DNA from: Fervidibacillus halotolerans
Lineage (GTDB): Bacteria > Bacillota > Bacilli > Bacillales > Caldibacillaceae
Length of the DNA: 64,000 nucleotides
NCBI RefSeq assembly: GCF_026547205.1
Contig: NZ_CP106877.1
Location: 1,142,771-1,206,770, forward strand
Direction: 5' to 3'
The notes beneath the pieces were generated by a model, which was given only the letters and a program-made list of their open reading frames with translations, did not search any database and was not told where the DNA came from. Below, piece by piece: positions 35,269 to 47,546 of the stretch; position 1 is the first letter of the stretch, and each line of letters starts with the position of its first letter. A program made the position numbers and the translations under genes.

Positions 35269-37556
35269 GATCGTCTAATTTCCTCCATGATATACGCTTC
35301 GATTGTATCTCCTTCTTTAATATCATTAAAGTTTTTAATGGTCACACCACATTCATAACCTTGAGCCACTTCTTTTACATCATCCTTGTATCGTTTAAGG
35401 GAATCGATTTCTCCTTCGTATATAACGATGCCATCTCGGATTAGTCGAACCCCGCTATTCCTCGTTACCTTTCCTTCCATTACATAACATCCAGCAATTG
35501 TACCGACTTTGGAAACTTTAAAGGTGGTGCGAACTTCCAATTGCCCGATTACTTTTTCCTCATATTCTGGATCGAGCATTCCTTTCATTGCAGACTCAAT
35601 TTCATCGATTGCTTTATAAATAATCCGATGTAAGCGGATATCAACTTTTTCCGATTCGGCCATTCGTTTTGCATTCGTCGTCGGGCGAACGTTGAAACCG
35701 ATTATAATCGCGTTGGATGCAGTAGCTAACAGGATATCCGATTCGGTAATCGCACCGACACCTGTATGGATAATATTTACCTTCGCACCCTCCACATCGA
35801 TTTTTTGTAAAGAAGAGCTAAGGGCTTCTACAGAACCTTGAACATCGGCTTTTACAATGATGTTCAATTCCTTAACGTCCCCTTGTTTCATTTGGTCAAA
35901 TAATTTATCGAGACTGACTCGTGCGGTTTCATTTCGATTTTCTTGTAACGCCTTTTGGGCCCTTGCTTCCCCTACTTGACGGGCCGTCTTTTCATCATCG
36001 AATACGACAAATCGGTCACCGGCTTGCGGTACTTCGTTCAATCCAGTGATTTCAACTGGTGTGGAAGGTCCTGCCGATTTTACCCGCCGTCCTAAATCAT
36101 TCACCATCGCTCGTACACGTCCAAATGTATTTCCGACAACGATCGGATCACCAATTTTCAGTGTACCGTTTTGAACAAGAAGGGTGGCAACGGAACCTCG
36201 ACCTTTATCCAATTCCGCTTCAATAACCGTTCCATAGGCTTTTCGATTCGGATTTGCTTTTAATTCTTCCACCTCACTGACGAGGAGGACCATTTCTAAT
36301 AGTTGATCCACACCTTCTCCTGTCAAAGCAGAAATCGGGACGAAAATTGTATCGCCTCCCCAACTTTCTGCAATCAAACCATATTCGCTCAATTCTTGCA
36401 TTACCCGGTCTGGATTCGCTGTCGGTTTATCCACTTTATTCACCGCAACGATAATCGGTACATTAGCTGCTTTTGCGTGGTTAATGGCTTCAACAGTTTG
36501 CGGCATCACGCCGTCGTCAGCAGCTACAACTAAAATGGTAATATCCGTCACCTTTGCACCTCGTGCCCGCATCGTCGTAAAGGCGGCGTGACCAGGTGTA
36601 TCTAAGAAGGTAATTTTCTTCCCATCAATTTCTACTTGGTATGCACCGATATGTTGGGTAATACCACCTGCTTCCAGCTGGGTTACTTTTGAATGGCGAA
36701 TGTGATCTAGGAGGGTCGTTTTCCCATGGTCGACATGCCCCATAATTGTAACAACCGGAGGACGTTCGATTAAATTTTTTTCCGAATCATCCTTAGAAAT
36801 ATATGCTTCCAAATCGGTCATATCGACCTTTACTTTCTCTTCTACTTCTACGCCGTATTCACTTGCAATCAATTCGATGGTATCTGCATCCAACGACTGG
36901 TTAATCGTCGCCATGACACCGAGCATTAACAATTTTTTAATGATTTCTGAAGGCTCGAGATGGAGCTTTTTCGCTAATTCATGAACGGTCAACGATTCGG
37001 TAAATGTTATTTTTTTCGGGAGTTCTTTTTCCTTTTTCTGTTGTTGGGATTGGGCATTTTCTTGTTTTTGTTTTTGTGCACCTTTTCCTTTTTGTTTCTT
37101 TTTAAAGACTTTGTTTTCCTTTGGGCGATATTCTTGATCGGATTTTTTTTCTTCTTTCATTTTCGACTGCACACTGTTTCCTTTTCCTTTTTTTGACTTC
37201 ACATCTATTTTTTCATCGTTCATTACTTTTGAGGTCGGTTCCATTTTCGGTGATTTTATTCCGTTTCCGTTCGCTTTCGATTGTCCGGATTTTGTACCTT
37301 TTTCTTTTTGATTCGTCTTATTCGATCCCTTATTTTGTTGGGAAGGGGTCCGTTTTTGTCTTTTCTGATGATCTCGTTTTATTTTTTGTGTTTGTTGATT
37401 TTTTCCAAACACTTGATCTAATTGGCGAATGACGTTTTCATCGATCGCCGTCATATGATTCGACACTTCGATATCCATTTCTTTTAATTTATTAATCACT
37501 TGTCTACTAGTGATGTGATTCCTCTTAGCGTATTCATATACGCGTAATTTCGTCAT
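35265..37556 (-). CDS. infB: Translation initiation factor IF-2
   Basis: The 763-residue GTPase brings fMet-tRNA to the 30S subunit. It has an N-terminal helical IF2_N domain, a long Lys/Gln/Asn-rich low-complexity stretch (about 50-175), a second IF2_N domain ([18 protein letters not shown]), then the G domain with [13 protein letters not shown] and NKVD, and C-terminal beta barrels. The linker has many Lys/Gln repeats and accounts for the weak antisense reading frames. In the usual ylxQ-infB-ylxP order. Confidence 0.98.
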   Translation of the reverse strand: MTKLRVYEYAKRNHITSRQVINKLKEMDIEVSNHMTAIDENVIRQLDQVFGKNQQTQKIKRDHQKRQKRTPSQQNKGSNKTNQKEKGTKSGQSKANGNGIKSPKMEPTSKVMNDEKIDVKSKKGKGNSVQSKMKEEKKSDQEYRPKENKVFKKKQKGKGAQKQKQENAQSQQQKKEKELPKKITFTESLTVHELAKKLHLEPSEIIKKLLMLGVMATINQSLDADTIELIASEYGVEVEEKVKVDMTDLEAYISKDDSEKNLIERPPVVTIMGHVDHGKTTLLDHIRHSKVTQLEAGGITQHIGAYQVEIDGKKITFLDTPGHAAFTTMRARGAKVTDITILVVAADDGVMPQTVEAINHAKAANVPIIVAVNKVDKPTANPDRVMQELSEYGLIAESWGGDTIFVPISALTGEGVDQLLEMVLLVSEVEELKANPNRKAYGTVIEAELDKGRGSVATLLVQNGTLKIGDPIVVGNTFGRVRAMVNDLGRRVKSAGPSTPVEITGLNEVPQAGDRFVVFDDEKTARQVGEARAQKALQENRNETARVSLDKLFDQMKQGDVKELNIIVKADVQGSVEALSSSLQKIDVEGAKVNIIHTGVGAITESDILLATASNAIIIGFNVRPTTNAKRMAESEKVDIRLHRIIYKAIDEIESAMKGMLDPEYEEKVIGQLEVRTTFKVSKVGTIAGCYVMEGKVTRNSGVRLIRDGIVIYEGEIDSLKRYKDDVKEVAQGYECGVTIKNFNDIKEGDTIEAYIMEEIRRS

Positions 37557-37574
37557 ACTTTCACCCCCGTATAA

Positions 37575-37877
37575 TTAATCGAGCAAGGTTAACAATTTTT
37601 TCGAGAATCCTTCGTCCGTTACCGCGACGACGACACGAGCATGTTTTCCGATCGCAGCGCCAATCATTTGTCTGTTCCCTTTCTGTTTTACCGGGATACC
37701 GTAATAGGAACATTTATCTTTAATCCTTTTCGATGTAAGATTGGATACGTCTTCGGTCAAAATAACTAATTTTGCCCGCTTTTTTTGTATTTCTTTTAGG
37801 ACGAGTTCTTCTCCGGTAACGATTTTTCCAGCCCGATTAGCTAAACCTAACAACGACAACCATTTCTCTTGGACCAT
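37575..37877 (-). CDS. ylxQ: YlxQ, L7Ae-family ribosomal-associated protein
   Basis: 100 residues with the L7Ae/L30e fold: LLGLANRAGKIVTGEELVL, then AKLVILTEDVSNLTSKRI and the GIPVKQKGNRQMIGAAIG region. Such proteins bind kink-turn RNA; B. subtilis YlxQ (RplGB) is ribosome-related but its role is not settled. It lies 3 bases after rnpM and 18 before infB in the nusA operon. Confidence 0.92.
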   Translation of the reverse strand: MVQEKWLSLLGLANRAGKIVTGEELVLKEIQKKRAKLVILTEDVSNLTSKRIKDKCSYYGIPVKQKGNRQMIGAAIGKHARVVVAVTDEGFSKKLLTLLD

Positions 37878-37880
37878 CTT

Positions 37881-38159
37881 TTAAGAAGTTGGCTCCTTTT
37901 CAATGTATTGAGTGATTTCTTCGTAAATCTTTTCGTCAACTTCTACTTTTAAATGTTTTTCTAAAATGTTTTTCTTTTTCGCTAATACGACCGCATCTTT
38001 ATTTTTTGAAAGGTATGCACCACGCCCAGATTTTTTTCCCGTTGGATCGATGGAAACTTCCCCATCCTTTGAACGTACGATTCGAATCAATTCCTTTTTC
38101 GGTAGCATTTCACCTGTGGCAACGCATTTCCGCATAGGTATTTTTTTTTGCCTCGTCAC
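37881..38159 (-). CDS. rnpM: RNase P modulator RnpM (YlxR)
   Basis: A 92-residue RNA-binding protein with the family pattern KCVATGEMLPKKELIRIVR and the GRGAYLSK motif. B. subtilis YlxR was shown to bind RNase P RNA and modulate its activity (RnpM). It is between nusA and ylxQ as usual, with a strong GGGTGGTG site upstream. Confidence 0.92.
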   Translation of the reverse strand: MTRQKKIPMRKCVATGEMLPKKELIRIVRSKDGEVSIDPTGKKSGRGAYLSKNKDAVVLAKKKNILEKHLKVEVDEKIYEEITQYIEKEPTS

Positions 38160-38173
38160 GGTATCACCACCCC

Positions 38174-39331
38174 TTACTCTTTATCTTGTGGAAGTTCATC
38201 ATCGACCAATAGATGTTCTTGTTCTTGATCTTGACTATTCGCTTCCATAATTACATCCTCCGAGAAGAAAGGTTCTTCCCTTGGATAAATCCCCATTTCT
38301 CTTGCGTCTGTTTCACTTTTTATATCAATTTTCCAACCGGTTAATTTCGCCGCTAATCGGGCATTTTGTCCACGTTTACCAATGGCGAGGGATAATTGAT
38401 AATCTGGGACGACTACAACGGTCGATTTCTCCTCTTCGTTGACGAGGACATCTAATACTTTGGAAGGACTAAGGGCATTTGCAACAAATTCAACAGGATC
38501 TTTTGAATATTTTACGATGTCGATTTTTTCTCCACAGAGTTCATCCACAACTGCTTGAACCCGAGAACCCTTCGGTCCGACGCACGCTCCAACTGGATCG
38601 ACATCTTTATTTGCTGAATAAACAGAGATTTTGGATCGATCCCCTGCTTCCCGGGCTACGGACATAATTTCTACTTCTCCTTCATATATTTCCGGCACTT
38701 CCAGTTCAAACAATCTTTTTAAAAGATTTGGATGGGTACGAGAAACGAAAATTTGCGGTCCCTTTGTCGTCATTTCTACTTTCGTGATGTATACCTTTAT
38801 TCGATCGTTATGATTGTAAGTTTCATTGGGCATTTGTTCATGTACAGGCATAAGTGCTTCGGCTCGACCGAGACTGACATACACAAATCGATGATCTTTT
38901 CGTTGAACGATTCCCGTCATGATATCATCTTCCCGATCGGAAAATTCTTCGAAAATAATTCCCCTTTCAGCTTCACGCACCCTTTGTGTAACGACTTGTT
39001 TTGCTGTTTGGGCTGCAATTCGACCGAAATTTCTCGGCGTTACTTCAATTTCGACAATATCACCGATCTCATAGTTCGGATCTATTTTTCTCGCTTCTTC
39101 CAGAGAAATTTCCAATCGGGTGTCAAATACTTCATCGACGACTTCCTTTCGAGCAAAAACTTTCATCGATCCCGTTTCAAGATTAAAATCGGTACGAACA
39201 TTTTGCGCCTGATTAAAATTTCGTTTATAGGCAGAAACTAATGCAGCTTCGATTGCTTCGACTAATAAATCTCGAGAAATTCCCTTTTCCTTTTCTAGTC
39301 TATCCAAGGCATCCAATAATTCGTTACTCAT
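38174..39331 (-). CDS. nusA: Transcription factor NusA
   Basis: The 385 residues comprise an N-terminal RNA polymerase-binding domain (about 1-130), an S1 domain ([20 protein letters not shown]) and two KH domains ([15 protein letters not shown] and [16 protein letters not shown]). It promotes pausing and intrinsic termination in Bacillus. The C-terminal acidic tail is about 14 residues longer than the 371 I recall for B. subtilis. Second gene of the rimP operon. Confidence 0.98.
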   Translation of the reverse strand: MSNELLDALDRLEKEKGISRDLLVEAIEAALVSAYKRNFNQAQNVRTDFNLETGSMKVFARKEVVDEVFDTRLEISLEEARKIDPNYEIGDIVEIEVTPRNFGRIAAQTAKQVVTQRVREAERGIIFEEFSDREDDIMTGIVQRKDHRFVYVSLGRAEALMPVHEQMPNETYNHNDRIKVYITKVEMTTKGPQIFVSRTHPNLLKRLFELEVPEIYEGEVEIMSVAREAGDRSKISVYSANKDVDPVGACVGPKGSRVQAVVDELCGEKIDIVKYSKDPVEFVANALSPSKVLDVLVNEEEKSTVVVVPDYQLSLAIGKRGQNARLAAKLTGWKIDIKSETDAREMGIYPREEPFFSEDVIMEANSQDQEQEHLLVDDELPQDKE

Positions 39332-39380
39332 TTTTTGCGGTATCCCCCTTAATTTGATCTTTTTGATCTTTTCGAATACA

Positions 39381-39848
39381 TTAAAAACTTACGGCCAAAC
39401 GAGCAAGTGCAATTTTTTTCAACGGTATCATCACTTGCTTTTTTCTCGTTTTGATTAGGATTTCGACATATACATTTTCACCGTCAAAATTCGTTAATGT
39501 TCCTTCGAATATTTTTTCCTTTTCAATCGGTTCATATGTTTTTATGTAAACCCGTTTTCCAACGGATTTTTCAAAGTCTTCTTTCCTTTTAAGTGGACGC
39601 TCCGCACCGGGAGAGGATACTTCTAAATAATAATTGTGTGGAATTGGATCAACTTCATCCAATTTTTCACTTAAACGCTCGCTGACCATTTCGCAGTCTT
39701 CAATATCTATCCCGGTTTCTTTATCGATAAACACACGTAAAAAATAATTTTTTCCTTCTTTTACATACTCTATATCCACGATTTCCATATTGAGCTCACG
39801 GACAATCGGCAATGCTAAATCATGGACCGTTTGGGCTATTTTACTCAT
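39381..39848 (-). CDS. rimP: Ribosome maturation factor RimP
   Basis: A 155-residue two-domain protein needed for 30S assembly. [22 protein letters not shown] and [21 protein letters not shown] are family hallmarks, and the C-terminal Sm-like domain ends [16 protein letters not shown]. It heads the nusA-infB operon with a TAAGGAGGGG site and lies just after the polC terminator. Confidence 0.96.
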   Translation of the reverse strand: MSKIAQTVHDLALPIVRELNMEIVDIEYVKEGKNYFLRVFIDKETGIDIEDCEMVSERLSEKLDEVDPIPHNYYLEVSSPGAERPLKRKEDFEKSVGKRVYIKTYEPIEKEKIFEGTLTNFDGENVYVEILIKTRKKQVMIPLKKIALARLAVSF

Positions 39849-39930
39849 ACAACCCCTCCTTACATAAAAAAGTCCTTTATAAATAAAGTCCTAGGATAGA
39901 CCATGTTAAAAAGGATGCCATACAAATAGG

Positions 39931-39954
39931 AAAGAGTGGGAAATCCCACTCTTT
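39931..39954 (-). terminator. Intrinsic terminator after polC
   Basis: Perfect 10-bp stem AAAGAGTGGG / CCCACTCTTT with a 4-nt loop; the tail is T-rich but interrupted (TTTCCTATTT). Confidence 0.8.
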
Positions 39955-40027
39955 GTTTCAAACCAAAGATTACACTTTCAATAAAGAATATACCATAACG
40001 AAAATGTTTATGCAAATAGGCATTCCT

Positions 40028-43000
40028 TTAAAAAAGCGATAATTGGTTTTGTTCCGGTAACGATTCGAGACAACCTTGTTTTTCTAAATATTCTAAGATC
40101 GTCTTCGAAACCTTACCGCGTTTTTGTAAATCTTCTTTCGATAAAAATTCTCCTTCTTCCCTAGCCTTAACAATATTCATCGCAACGGATGTTCCAAGGC
40201 CTGGGACCGCATTGAACGGTGGAATTAGTGAATCGCCATCAATAATAAATTCTGTTGCTGACGAACGATACAGATCGATATTTGTAAAGGAAAATCCTCT
40301 TTCACACATTTCTAGGGCAACTTCTAGCACCGTTAACAAGTTTTTTTCCTTTTGGGAAGCACCCATTCCTTTCTCCTCAATTTCCAGGATTCTTGCACGA
40401 ATCGCATTTGAACCACGAATCATCGCCTCTAAATCAAAGTCCTCTGCGCGAACGGTAAAATAGGCTGCATAAAACAGTAAAGGATGGTGAACTTTAAAAT
40501 AGGCAATTCGAACAGCCATCAATACGTAAGCAGTGGCATGGGCCTTCGGAAACATATATTTAATTTTTTTGCACGAGTCGATATACCAATCCGGTACGTT
40601 TTGCTTACGCATCGCCGACTCCATTTCTTCCGTTAAACCCTTCCCTTTTCGAACCGATTCCATAATTTTAAAGGCAAGGGATGGTTCAATTCCTTGATAG
40701 ATCAAATAAACCATAATGTCATCTCGACAACCGATCACTTCTTTTAAAGAACATGTTCCGCTCTGAATTAATTCTTGAGCATTTCCTAACCATACATCGG
40801 TTCCGTGGGATAATCCGGAAATTTGTACAAGTTCGGAAAAGGTCGTCGGATTCGTTTCCTCCAACATCTGACGGACGAAACGTGTACCAAATTCTGGAAT
40901 ACCAAGGGTGCCCGTCTTGCACATAATTTGTTCTTCAGTGATGCCTAAAGGTTCGGTAGAACTGAATATTTTCATGACTTCCGGATCATCCGTCGGTATC
41001 GTTTTTGGATCAATACCACTTAAATCTTGTAACATCCGGATGACGGTCGGATCATCGTGACCGAGTATATCCAATTTCAATAAATTATCGTGGATCGAAT
41101 GGAAGTCAAAATGGGTCGTTCGCCACTCAGAATCTTGGGCATCTGCAGGATATTGAATCGGAGTAAAATCATAAATATCCATATAATCTGGAACGACGAT
41201 AATTCCACCAGGATGTTGACCTGTCGTTCGTTTAACACCCGTCATACCCTTCGACAACCGATCGATTTCCGCTTGTCGCAAAACTAACTGATGATCTTCT
41301 GCATATCCTTTAACGAACCCATAAGCGGTTTTGTCAGCCACTGTACCGATCGTTCCTGCCCGATATACGTAGTCTTCACCGAATAATACTTTAGTGTAAT
41401 TATGTGCTGTCGGTTGATATTCTCCAGAAAAGTTTAAGTCAATATCTGGAACTTTATCCCCTTTAAAACCTAGAAACGTTTCAAAAGGAATATCATGGCC
41501 ATCCTTTTTATACAATGTCCCGCATTTCGCACAATTTTGATCGGGCAAATCGAATCCACTACCGACCGAACCGTCATTGAAAAATTCAGAGTTTTGGCAT
41601 GATGGACAAACATAATGGGGGGGTAACGGATTTACTTCTGTGATGCCCGTCATCGTTGCAACAAAGGAAGAACCAACCGATCCCCTAGATCCGACCAGAT
41701 AGCCATCATCAAGGGATTTTTTTACTAGCTTATGGGCAATTAAATAAATGACGGCAAATCCATTTTCAATGATACTTTTTAATTCTTTTTCCAATCGCTT
41801 TTCAACGATTTCAGGTAGCGGATCACCGTATATTTTTCGAGCTTGTTCATAACTCATCGATCGAATCTCTTCTTCTGCCCCTTCGATTTTCGGAGTATAC
41901 AATTCATCCTTGATCGGTTTAACATCTTCAATGAAGTCGGCAATTTTGTTCGAGTTTTTGATGACGATCTCTTCCGCCTTTTCTTCTCCTAAAAAACGAA
42001 AGGAAGTTAACATTTCATCCGTCGTACGGAAATGAACATCAGGCAAGTTTTGTCGATTCAGTCGATTCGCCCCACCTTGAGAGGCAATTAATATTTTTCG
42101 ATAGATTTTATCTTCCGGATTCAAATAATGGACATTGCCCGTAGCGACGACTGGGATATCTAATTTTTCACCAAGGGAAACAATTTTTGCGATCGTATCT
42201 TCTACTTGTTTTTCCGATTCAAAAACTTCTCCGGTCTGATATACTTCTTTTGGATGAACTTCAAAAAAATCGTAAAATTTCCCGATTTCTTCTAATTCTT
42301 CGGTCGGTTTTTGCTGGGCTGCTTCAAATAATTCTCCCAGCCCGCATCCAGATCCAATAAGTAATCCTTCCCGATACGTTTGTAAAACAGAACGCGGTAT
42401 GCGCGGAACACGATAAAAATATTGGATATGGGATAGGGAGATGAGTTTAAATAAATTTTTTAGTCCTTTTTGATTTTTGACGAGTATTGTGCAATGAAAT
42501 GGACGTGTCCTTTGATAAGCCGTTTCATTTTTCCCTAATTCATTTAATTCATCGTGATAATAAATTCCTTTCGATTCTGCATCCTTGATCATTTTAATGA
42601 AAAGGTGTCCCGTAGCTTCCGCATCATAGATTGCCCGGTGATGTTTCGTCAATTCGACATTGAATTTTTTGGCCAATGTATTTAAACGGTGATTTTTCAA
42701 CTCTGGATATAAAAATCGGGCTAATTCAAGGGTGTCGATCACTGGGTTTTTTACTTTTCCGAATCCAATTCGATCGTATCCCGCATTTAAAAAACTAATA
42801 TCAAAGGATGCATTATGAGCTACTAACGTAGTATTTTTCGACCACTCATAAAAATCTTCCAATACTTTTTCAACATCTGGTGCATTTTTCACCATATCAT
42901 CGGTAATGCCGGTCAGTTCAATCGTCGTAGCTGATAATGGTTGCTTCGGATTCGCAAAGGATTCGAAGCGATCGATGATTTCCCCATTTTGAATTTTAAC

Positions 43001-44335
43001 CGCAGCAAGTTCGATAATCGTATGGTAAATGGCAGATAGCCCGGTCGTTTCCACGTCGAAAACAACGTACGTTTCCTCATCGAGTTTTCGATGGGTCGGA
43101 TTGTAAGCGATAGGAATACCGTCATCTACAATATTTGCTTCCATACCGTAAATGATCTTAACCCCATGTTTTTTTCCAGAATAATACGCTTCCGGAAAGG
43201 ATTGGGCTACTGAATGGTCGGTGATGGCAATGGCTCGATGCCCCCATTTTTTCGCCTGACCGACCAGTGCATCGACGGAAGAGACAGCATCCATTTGGCT
43301 CATCGGTGTGTGCAAATGTAATTCTACCCGTTTATCTTTGGCCGTATCCTGCCGTTCCTTTCCACTGATTTCATTAATATCGTTTGCAATTAATACGAGA
43401 TCACGAACAAAGGTGTCGTTTTGAACGTTCCCACGAACACGAACCCACATTCCTTTTTTGATTTGTTTTAATTTTTCACCGTCTTCCTTCGTATCTTTGG
43501 AAAACATTTTCACTAAAATCGAATTCGTGTAGTCTGTAATCTTACATTCTAACAATGTTCGACCGCTTCTCAGTACCTTCGTTTCACTTTCAAAAATATA
43601 TCCTTCAACGACGACTCGTCTTTCTTCATCGGTAATCTCTTCCAATTTACGAATCGGCTGATCAGTTTGTATCGGATAACCAATGATAACAGGTCCTTCC
43701 TTTTGTTTGGATTCGACCTGTACCTCTTTCTTTTTTATCTCCACGATTGCTTGTTTTGCCCGGATTTCATCTTCTTGTTTCCTTTTTTCTAGGAATTTTT
43801 CATATTCCCCATTATCTTCTTTATATTGATCTTCAATGGAAAATAGAAGAGGAGGGAAACCGAACTGTTGATATATTTGGGAGATAGTCTGGCCGTATTT
43901 CTTTTTTAATGTTAAGGCCTCCATCTCATTTCTTGCATATACAGATATCTTATTCCCCTGTATTTTCGGTATTTGTTCATTTAATAAAGATAATAAAGCC
44001 GGTGACATTCCATCCAATTGATTTATACAATAATTCCAATACTCAATGACGAAGGAAGGATCGAATTGTTTTTCTTTCGACTCTATTGTGAAATGAACAT
44101 TGGCTATATGTTGAAAAGCCTTTTTCATATGAAATTCGAACTGGTGAAAAACGGAAAAAGGTAGGATCGACTCTAAGGAAAAATGAAAGTTCCATGTTTT
44201 CGCTTCCCTTTCAACGACTAATTTTTCTATTTTTCCATTTTGAAAATAAGGCATCCATTCATCTTTATTCAGTCCGATTTGGCTTAGCAATATTTGAAAC
44301 CGTTGCCGTTTTTCCTGTTCTATTTGTTCACTCAA
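40028..44335 (-). CDS. polC: DNA polymerase III PolC (Gram-positive replicase)
   Basis: The 1435-residue protein has an N-terminal domain and OB fold (about 230-330), a PHP domain ([14 protein letters not shown] at about 335) and an inserted DEDD proofreading exonuclease ([14 protein letters not shown] at about 425). Then come the polymerase core with a CPSC...CAKC zinc site, [12 protein letters not shown] with catalytic aspartates, and helix-hairpin-helix repeats near the end. This is the essential replicative polymerase of low-GC Gram-positives; the length is within two residues of what I recall for B. subtilis. It follows proS as usual. Confidence 0.98.
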   Translation of the reverse strand: MSEQIEQEKRQRFQILLSQIGLNKDEWMPYFQNGKIEKLVVEREAKTWNFHFSLESILPFSVFHQFEFHMKKAFQHIANVHFTIESKEKQFDPSFVIEYWNYCINQLDGMSPALLSLLNEQIPKIQGNKISVYARNEMEALTLKKKYGQTISQIYQQFGFPPLLFSIEDQYKEDNGEYEKFLEKRKQEDEIRAKQAIVEIKKKEVQVESKQKEGPVIIGYPIQTDQPIRKLEEITDEERRVVVEGYIFESETKVLRSGRTLLECKITDYTNSILVKMFSKDTKEDGEKLKQIKKGMWVRVRGNVQNDTFVRDLVLIANDINEISGKERQDTAKDKRVELHLHTPMSQMDAVSSVDALVGQAKKWGHRAIAITDHSVAQSFPEAYYSGKKHGVKIIYGMEANIVDDGIPIAYNPTHRKLDEETYVVFDVETTGLSAIYHTIIELAAVKIQNGEIIDRFESFANPKQPLSATTIELTGITDDMVKNAPDVEKVLEDFYEWSKNTTLVAHNASFDISFLNAGYDRIGFGKVKNPVIDTLELARFLYPELKNHRLNTLAKKFNVELTKHHRAIYDAEATGHLFIKMIKDAESKGIYYHDELNELGKNETAYQRTRPFHCTILVKNQKGLKNLFKLISLSHIQYFYRVPRIPRSVLQTYREGLLIGSGCGLGELFEAAQQKPTEELEEIGKFYDFFEVHPKEVYQTGEVFESEKQVEDTIAKIVSLGEKLDIPVVATGNVHYLNPEDKIYRKILIASQGGANRLNRQNLPDVHFRTTDEMLTSFRFLGEEKAEEIVIKNSNKIADFIEDVKPIKDELYTPKIEGAEEEIRSMSYEQARKIYGDPLPEIVEKRLEKELKSIIENGFAVIYLIAHKLVKKSLDDGYLVGSRGSVGSSFVATMTGITEVNPLPPHYVCPSCQNSEFFNDGSVGSGFDLPDQNCAKCGTLYKKDGHDIPFETFLGFKGDKVPDIDLNFSGEYQPTAHNYTKVLFGEDYVYRAGTIGTVADKTAYGFVKGYAEDHQLVLRQAEIDRLSKGMTGVKRTTGQHPGGIIVVPDYMDIYDFTPIQYPADAQDSEWRTTHFDFHSIHDNLLKLDILGHDDPTVIRMLQDLSGIDPKTIPTDDPEVMKIFSSTEPLGITEEQIMCKTGTLGIPEFGTRFVRQMLEETNPTTFSELVQISGLSHGTDVWLGNAQELIQSGTCSLKEVIGCRDDIMVYLIYQGIEPSLAFKIMESVRKGKGLTEEMESAMRKQNVPDWYIDSCKKIKYMFPKAHATAYVLMAVRIAYFKVHHPLLFYAAYFTVRAEDFDLEAMIRGSNAIRARILEIEEKGMGASQKEKNLLTVLEVALEMCERGFSFTNIDLYRSSATEFIIDGDSLIPPFNAVPGLGTSVAMNIVKAREEGEFLSKEDLQKRGKVSKTILEYLEKQGCLESLPEQNQLSLF

Positions 44336-44457
44336 TTTTTTCCCCCCTTAACAAGGAAAAAGAAATGTCTTCCCTTTCCTCAAAACTTCATCAACGTTCA
44401 TTATAACATAAGCGGAAACGTTACAAACTGATGGCGTATTTCCTTAAACTCTAGCTG

Positions 44458-44486
44458 AAAAAAGCTTGACTCTAAAAGAATCAAGC
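44458..44486 (-). terminator. Intrinsic terminator overlapping the end of proS
   Basis: GCTTGATTC / GAGTCAAGC around TTTTA, one internal mismatch, then TTTTTTC; the stem includes the proS stop codon. Confidence 0.8.
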
Positions 44487-46181
44487 CTGAACAATTCGAT
44501 CGATCTCTAATATTAAGTTTTCTTTCTTTATATCTTTTGACTCGCCTGTGCTACGCTCTTTTAATTCGACAATCCCTTGGCTAGCATTTTTTCCAACGAT
44601 AATCCGATATGGAATACCGATTAAATCCGCATCTGCGAATTTCACCCCAGCCCGCTCATGTCGATCATCGAAGAGAACTTCAATTCTTCTTTCCTTGAGC
44701 TGTTTGTAAATTTCCGTTGCTAAATCCATTTGGGTCTGATCTTTTGTATTGACGATGATCAAATGAACCATATAAGGGGCGATTGATTTTGGCCATACGA
44801 GACCTTTTTCATCTGCTAGTTGTTCACTAACGGCAGCGAGCAAACGGGATACACCAATTCCGTAACATCCCATAATCATCGGCTGACTTTTTCCCTTTTC
44901 ATCTAAAAAGGTTGCATTCATTGCTTCACTGTAACGGGTACCTAACTTAAACACATGACCGACTTCAATTCCCTTAGCAAATTTAATCGTCCCTTTACCA
45001 TCAGGTGACGGATCACCTTCTTGAATAAATCGAAGATCGGCATATTGGTCAATATGGAAATCCCGATCGGGGTTCACATTGATAAAATGTTTACCCACTT
45101 CATTTGCCCCGCAAACGCCGTTAACGACATACTTGATTGCATGATCGGCGATAATTTTTACATTTTTTGTCCCAATTGGCCCGACGAACCCGATCGGGCA
45201 GCCTATGATTTCTTCCGTTTGTTCCGGTGTTGCCATCTCTACAACCGAAGCATCGAGTATGTTTTTTAATTTCACATCATTTACTTCATGATCTCCCCTT
45301 ACTAATGCGAGAACAAATTCGTCATCAACGACAAATAAGATAGATTTAATACAATCGGAAGGGGAAACGTGTAAAAATTGTGCCACATCTTGAATCGTTT
45401 TGTGGTCTTTTGTGTCGACTTTTTCCAACGGTTTTTCATTTTCCTGCTTTTTGTCGTATTTCGTGATTACTTCTGCCATTTCAATATTGGCTGCATAGTC
45501 CGATTCATCCGAATAGGCAATCGTATCTTCCCCAGTATCCGATAAAACCATAAATTCGTGGGTATCCTTCCCACCGATTGCTCCAGAATCGGCAATTACT
45601 GCACGATAATTTAAACTAAGACGTTTCAGAATATTCGAATATGCTTGAAACATCAAATCGTATGTTTCATCTAAACTTTCTTTATTCGTATGGAAGGAAT
45701 ACGCATCTTTCATAATAAATTCCCGACCACGTAATAGACCGAAACGGGGTCGCTTTTCATCGCGAAATTTCGTTTGGATTTGGTAGACGGTAAGCGGAAG
45801 CCGTTTATAACTTTTAATTTCATCCCGAATATGGCTTGTAATGACTTCTTCATGGGTGGGACCTAACACGAATGGACGTTCATGACGGTCTTCCATCCGC
45901 ATTAATTCAGCACCGTAAGAGTACCAACGACCTGTTTCCTTCCATAATTCGGCAGGTTGAAGGGCAGGCATAAACATTTCAACTGCATCGATCGCATCCA
46001 TTTCTTCACGAATAATATTTTCGATTTTTTGCAATACCCTTTTACCTAATGGGAGGAAAGTATAAATCCCACTTGCTACTTGCCGTATAAATCCTGCCCG
46101 AACTAAATATTGATGGCTTTTAATTTCTGCTTCAGAAGGAACTTCCCTTAATGTAGGTATAAATATTTTACTTTGCTTCAT
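44481..46181 (-). CDS. proS: Prolyl-tRNA synthetase ProS
   Basis: This 566-residue class II synthetase is of the bacterial type with an inserted editing (INS/YbaK-like) domain at about 230-390. Motif 2 [17 protein letters not shown] and motif 3 [13 protein letters not shown] are clear, followed by the anticodon-binding domain. It charges tRNA-Pro and edits mischarged alanine. There is no T-box leader in the 74 bases upstream. Situated between rasP and polC as in Bacillus. Confidence 0.97.
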   Translation of the reverse strand: MKQSKIFIPTLREVPSEAEIKSHQYLVRAGFIRQVASGIYTFLPLGKRVLQKIENIIREEMDAIDAVEMFMPALQPAELWKETGRWYSYGAELMRMEDRHERPFVLGPTHEEVITSHIRDEIKSYKRLPLTVYQIQTKFRDEKRPRFGLLRGREFIMKDAYSFHTNKESLDETYDLMFQAYSNILKRLSLNYRAVIADSGAIGGKDTHEFMVLSDTGEDTIAYSDESDYAANIEMAEVITKYDKKQENEKPLEKVDTKDHKTIQDVAQFLHVSPSDCIKSILFVVDDEFVLALVRGDHEVNDVKLKNILDASVVEMATPEQTEEIIGCPIGFVGPIGTKNVKIIADHAIKYVVNGVCGANEVGKHFINVNPDRDFHIDQYADLRFIQEGDPSPDGKGTIKFAKGIEVGHVFKLGTRYSEAMNATFLDEKGKSQPMIMGCYGIGVSRLLAAVSEQLADEKGLVWPKSIAPYMVHLIIVNTKDQTQMDLATEIYKQLKERRIEVLFDDRHERAGVKFADADLIGIPYRIIVGKNASQGIVELKERSTGESKDIKKENLILEIDRIVQA

Positions 46182-46255
46182 ATTGCACCTCTAATTTTTA
46201 CCAGTTTCAAATAATTATTTAATATTGTAAACATATTTTGAAAATTGTCAATCAG

Positions 46256-47509
46256 TTAAAGAAAAAACCGTTGAATATCGTTCCACGTTACGACTAGCAT
46301 TAACAAAAAGAGTAATGCAAAACCGATAAAATGGACGAAGCCTTCCTTATTTTTATCAATCGGTTTCCCTCTAACAGCTTCGATGCCCAGAAACACTAAC
46401 CTTCCCCCGTCAAGGGCTGGAATCGGTAAAAGATTCATTATGCCTAAATTGATGCTCAATAGGGCTCCCCATCTCATTAAACTAAAAATACCGGTTTGGG
46501 CGACGATCTCCGTCGATGCATAAATGCCGACAGGACCAGCCAGAGCATCGATGGTAAATCCACCAGTGATTAGATCTCCTAAAATAATAAAAATTTGTTT
46601 CGTCCAAAAGGCGGTTTGTTCAAATCCTAAAACAAAAGCTTTCAACGGGGATTTATCCATCGGTTGATACACTCCGATTTTACCTCCCCCGTCAACGTTT
46701 TGAGGAACGACTGGAATTTCCAAAAACTCCCCATTTCTTTCTATTTGGAACGTTAACGTTTTTTCTGGATTTGCCTGGATGACCTCAACGATGTCTAGCC
46801 AACTTGTTACTTCTGCCCCATCGATTGCATAAACGATATCCCCTTCCTGCAAACCTGCTTCAATGGCAGATCCATCCGGTGTAATTTTACCTAATCTCGG
46901 TTCATCCGACGGGTTTCCTTGGACGATTCCTAAGAAAATAAAGATTACTGCTGCCAAAATAAAGTTAAATAAGGGTCCTGCAAAAATGGTCAACGTCCTT
47001 GCAAGTAACGGTTTTGAATGAAATTGTCGATTCCAAGGAGCAATTTGTGTTTCAATACCATTTTCCACATAACAGGCTTTTTCATCGACGGGGTAACGAT
47101 TAACCTGCTCTTCCCCTTCTTCATAACCGCGAATGACTAATTCCCTTTCCATATCTGCCTGTTCTACTTCGACAATCTTCGCCTCTGGATATTGTTCCTT
47201 TTTGTTCAAAACAATTTTTTGAACGATTCCTTCATTATTCAAAATCAGACCTACAATTAGACCGGGACGGAGTTCGATCGTTTCTGGATCTTCACCAGCC
47301 ATCCTGACATATCCGCCAACGGGAAGAAGGCGAATGGTATACATCGTTTCATTTTTTTTCCAAGCAAATACCTTTGGACCGAAACCGATCGCAAATTCTC
47401 GACATAAAATACCGGCTCGTTTAGCAAAAATGAAATGCCCTAGTTCGTGAAAAAATACGAGGGCTCCAAATAAAATAATGAAAGCAATCACTGTGCTAAA
47501 TGTGCTCAT
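46256..47509 (-). CDS. rasP: Site-2 protease RasP (RseP family)
   Basis: The 417-residue intramembrane zinc metalloprotease has HELGH at about 21-25 in the first membrane helix, a PDZ domain at about 190-280 (ITPDGSAIEAGLQEGDIVYAI in part) and the second motif LLPIPALDGGRL near the C-terminus with the metal-binding Asp. It cleaves anti-sigma factors such as RsiW and FtsL in B. subtilis. Four membrane segments are visible. It lies between dxr and proS. Confidence 0.95.
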   Translation of the reverse strand: MSTFSTVIAFIILFGALVFFHELGHFIFAKRAGILCREFAIGFGPKVFAWKKNETMYTIRLLPVGGYVRMAGEDPETIELRPGLIVGLILNNEGIVQKIVLNKKEQYPEAKIVEVEQADMERELVIRGYEEGEEQVNRYPVDEKACYVENGIETQIAPWNRQFHSKPLLARTLTIFAGPLFNFILAAVIFIFLGIVQGNPSDEPRLGKITPDGSAIEAGLQEGDIVYAIDGAEVTSWLDIVEVIQANPEKTLTFQIERNGEFLEIPVVPQNVDGGGKIGVYQPMDKSPLKAFVLGFEQTAFWTKQIFIILGDLITGGFTIDALAGPVGIYASTEIVAQTGIFSLMRWGALLSINLGIMNLLPIPALDGGRLVFLGIEAVRGKPIDKNKEGFVHFIGFALLFLLMLVVTWNDIQRFFL

Positions 47510-47546
47510 TTTAAAAAACCACCTTTATGGTAAAATATATCGTTGG

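Noticed and set aside
38732-39241. A 169-codon plus-strand frame opposite nusA
   Set aside because: nusA is unambiguous; the antisense product is Phe/Arg-rich without recognisable features.
46182-46255. T-box leader for proS
   Set aside because: Only 74 bases separate proS from rasP and no T-box consensus or terminator pair is present.
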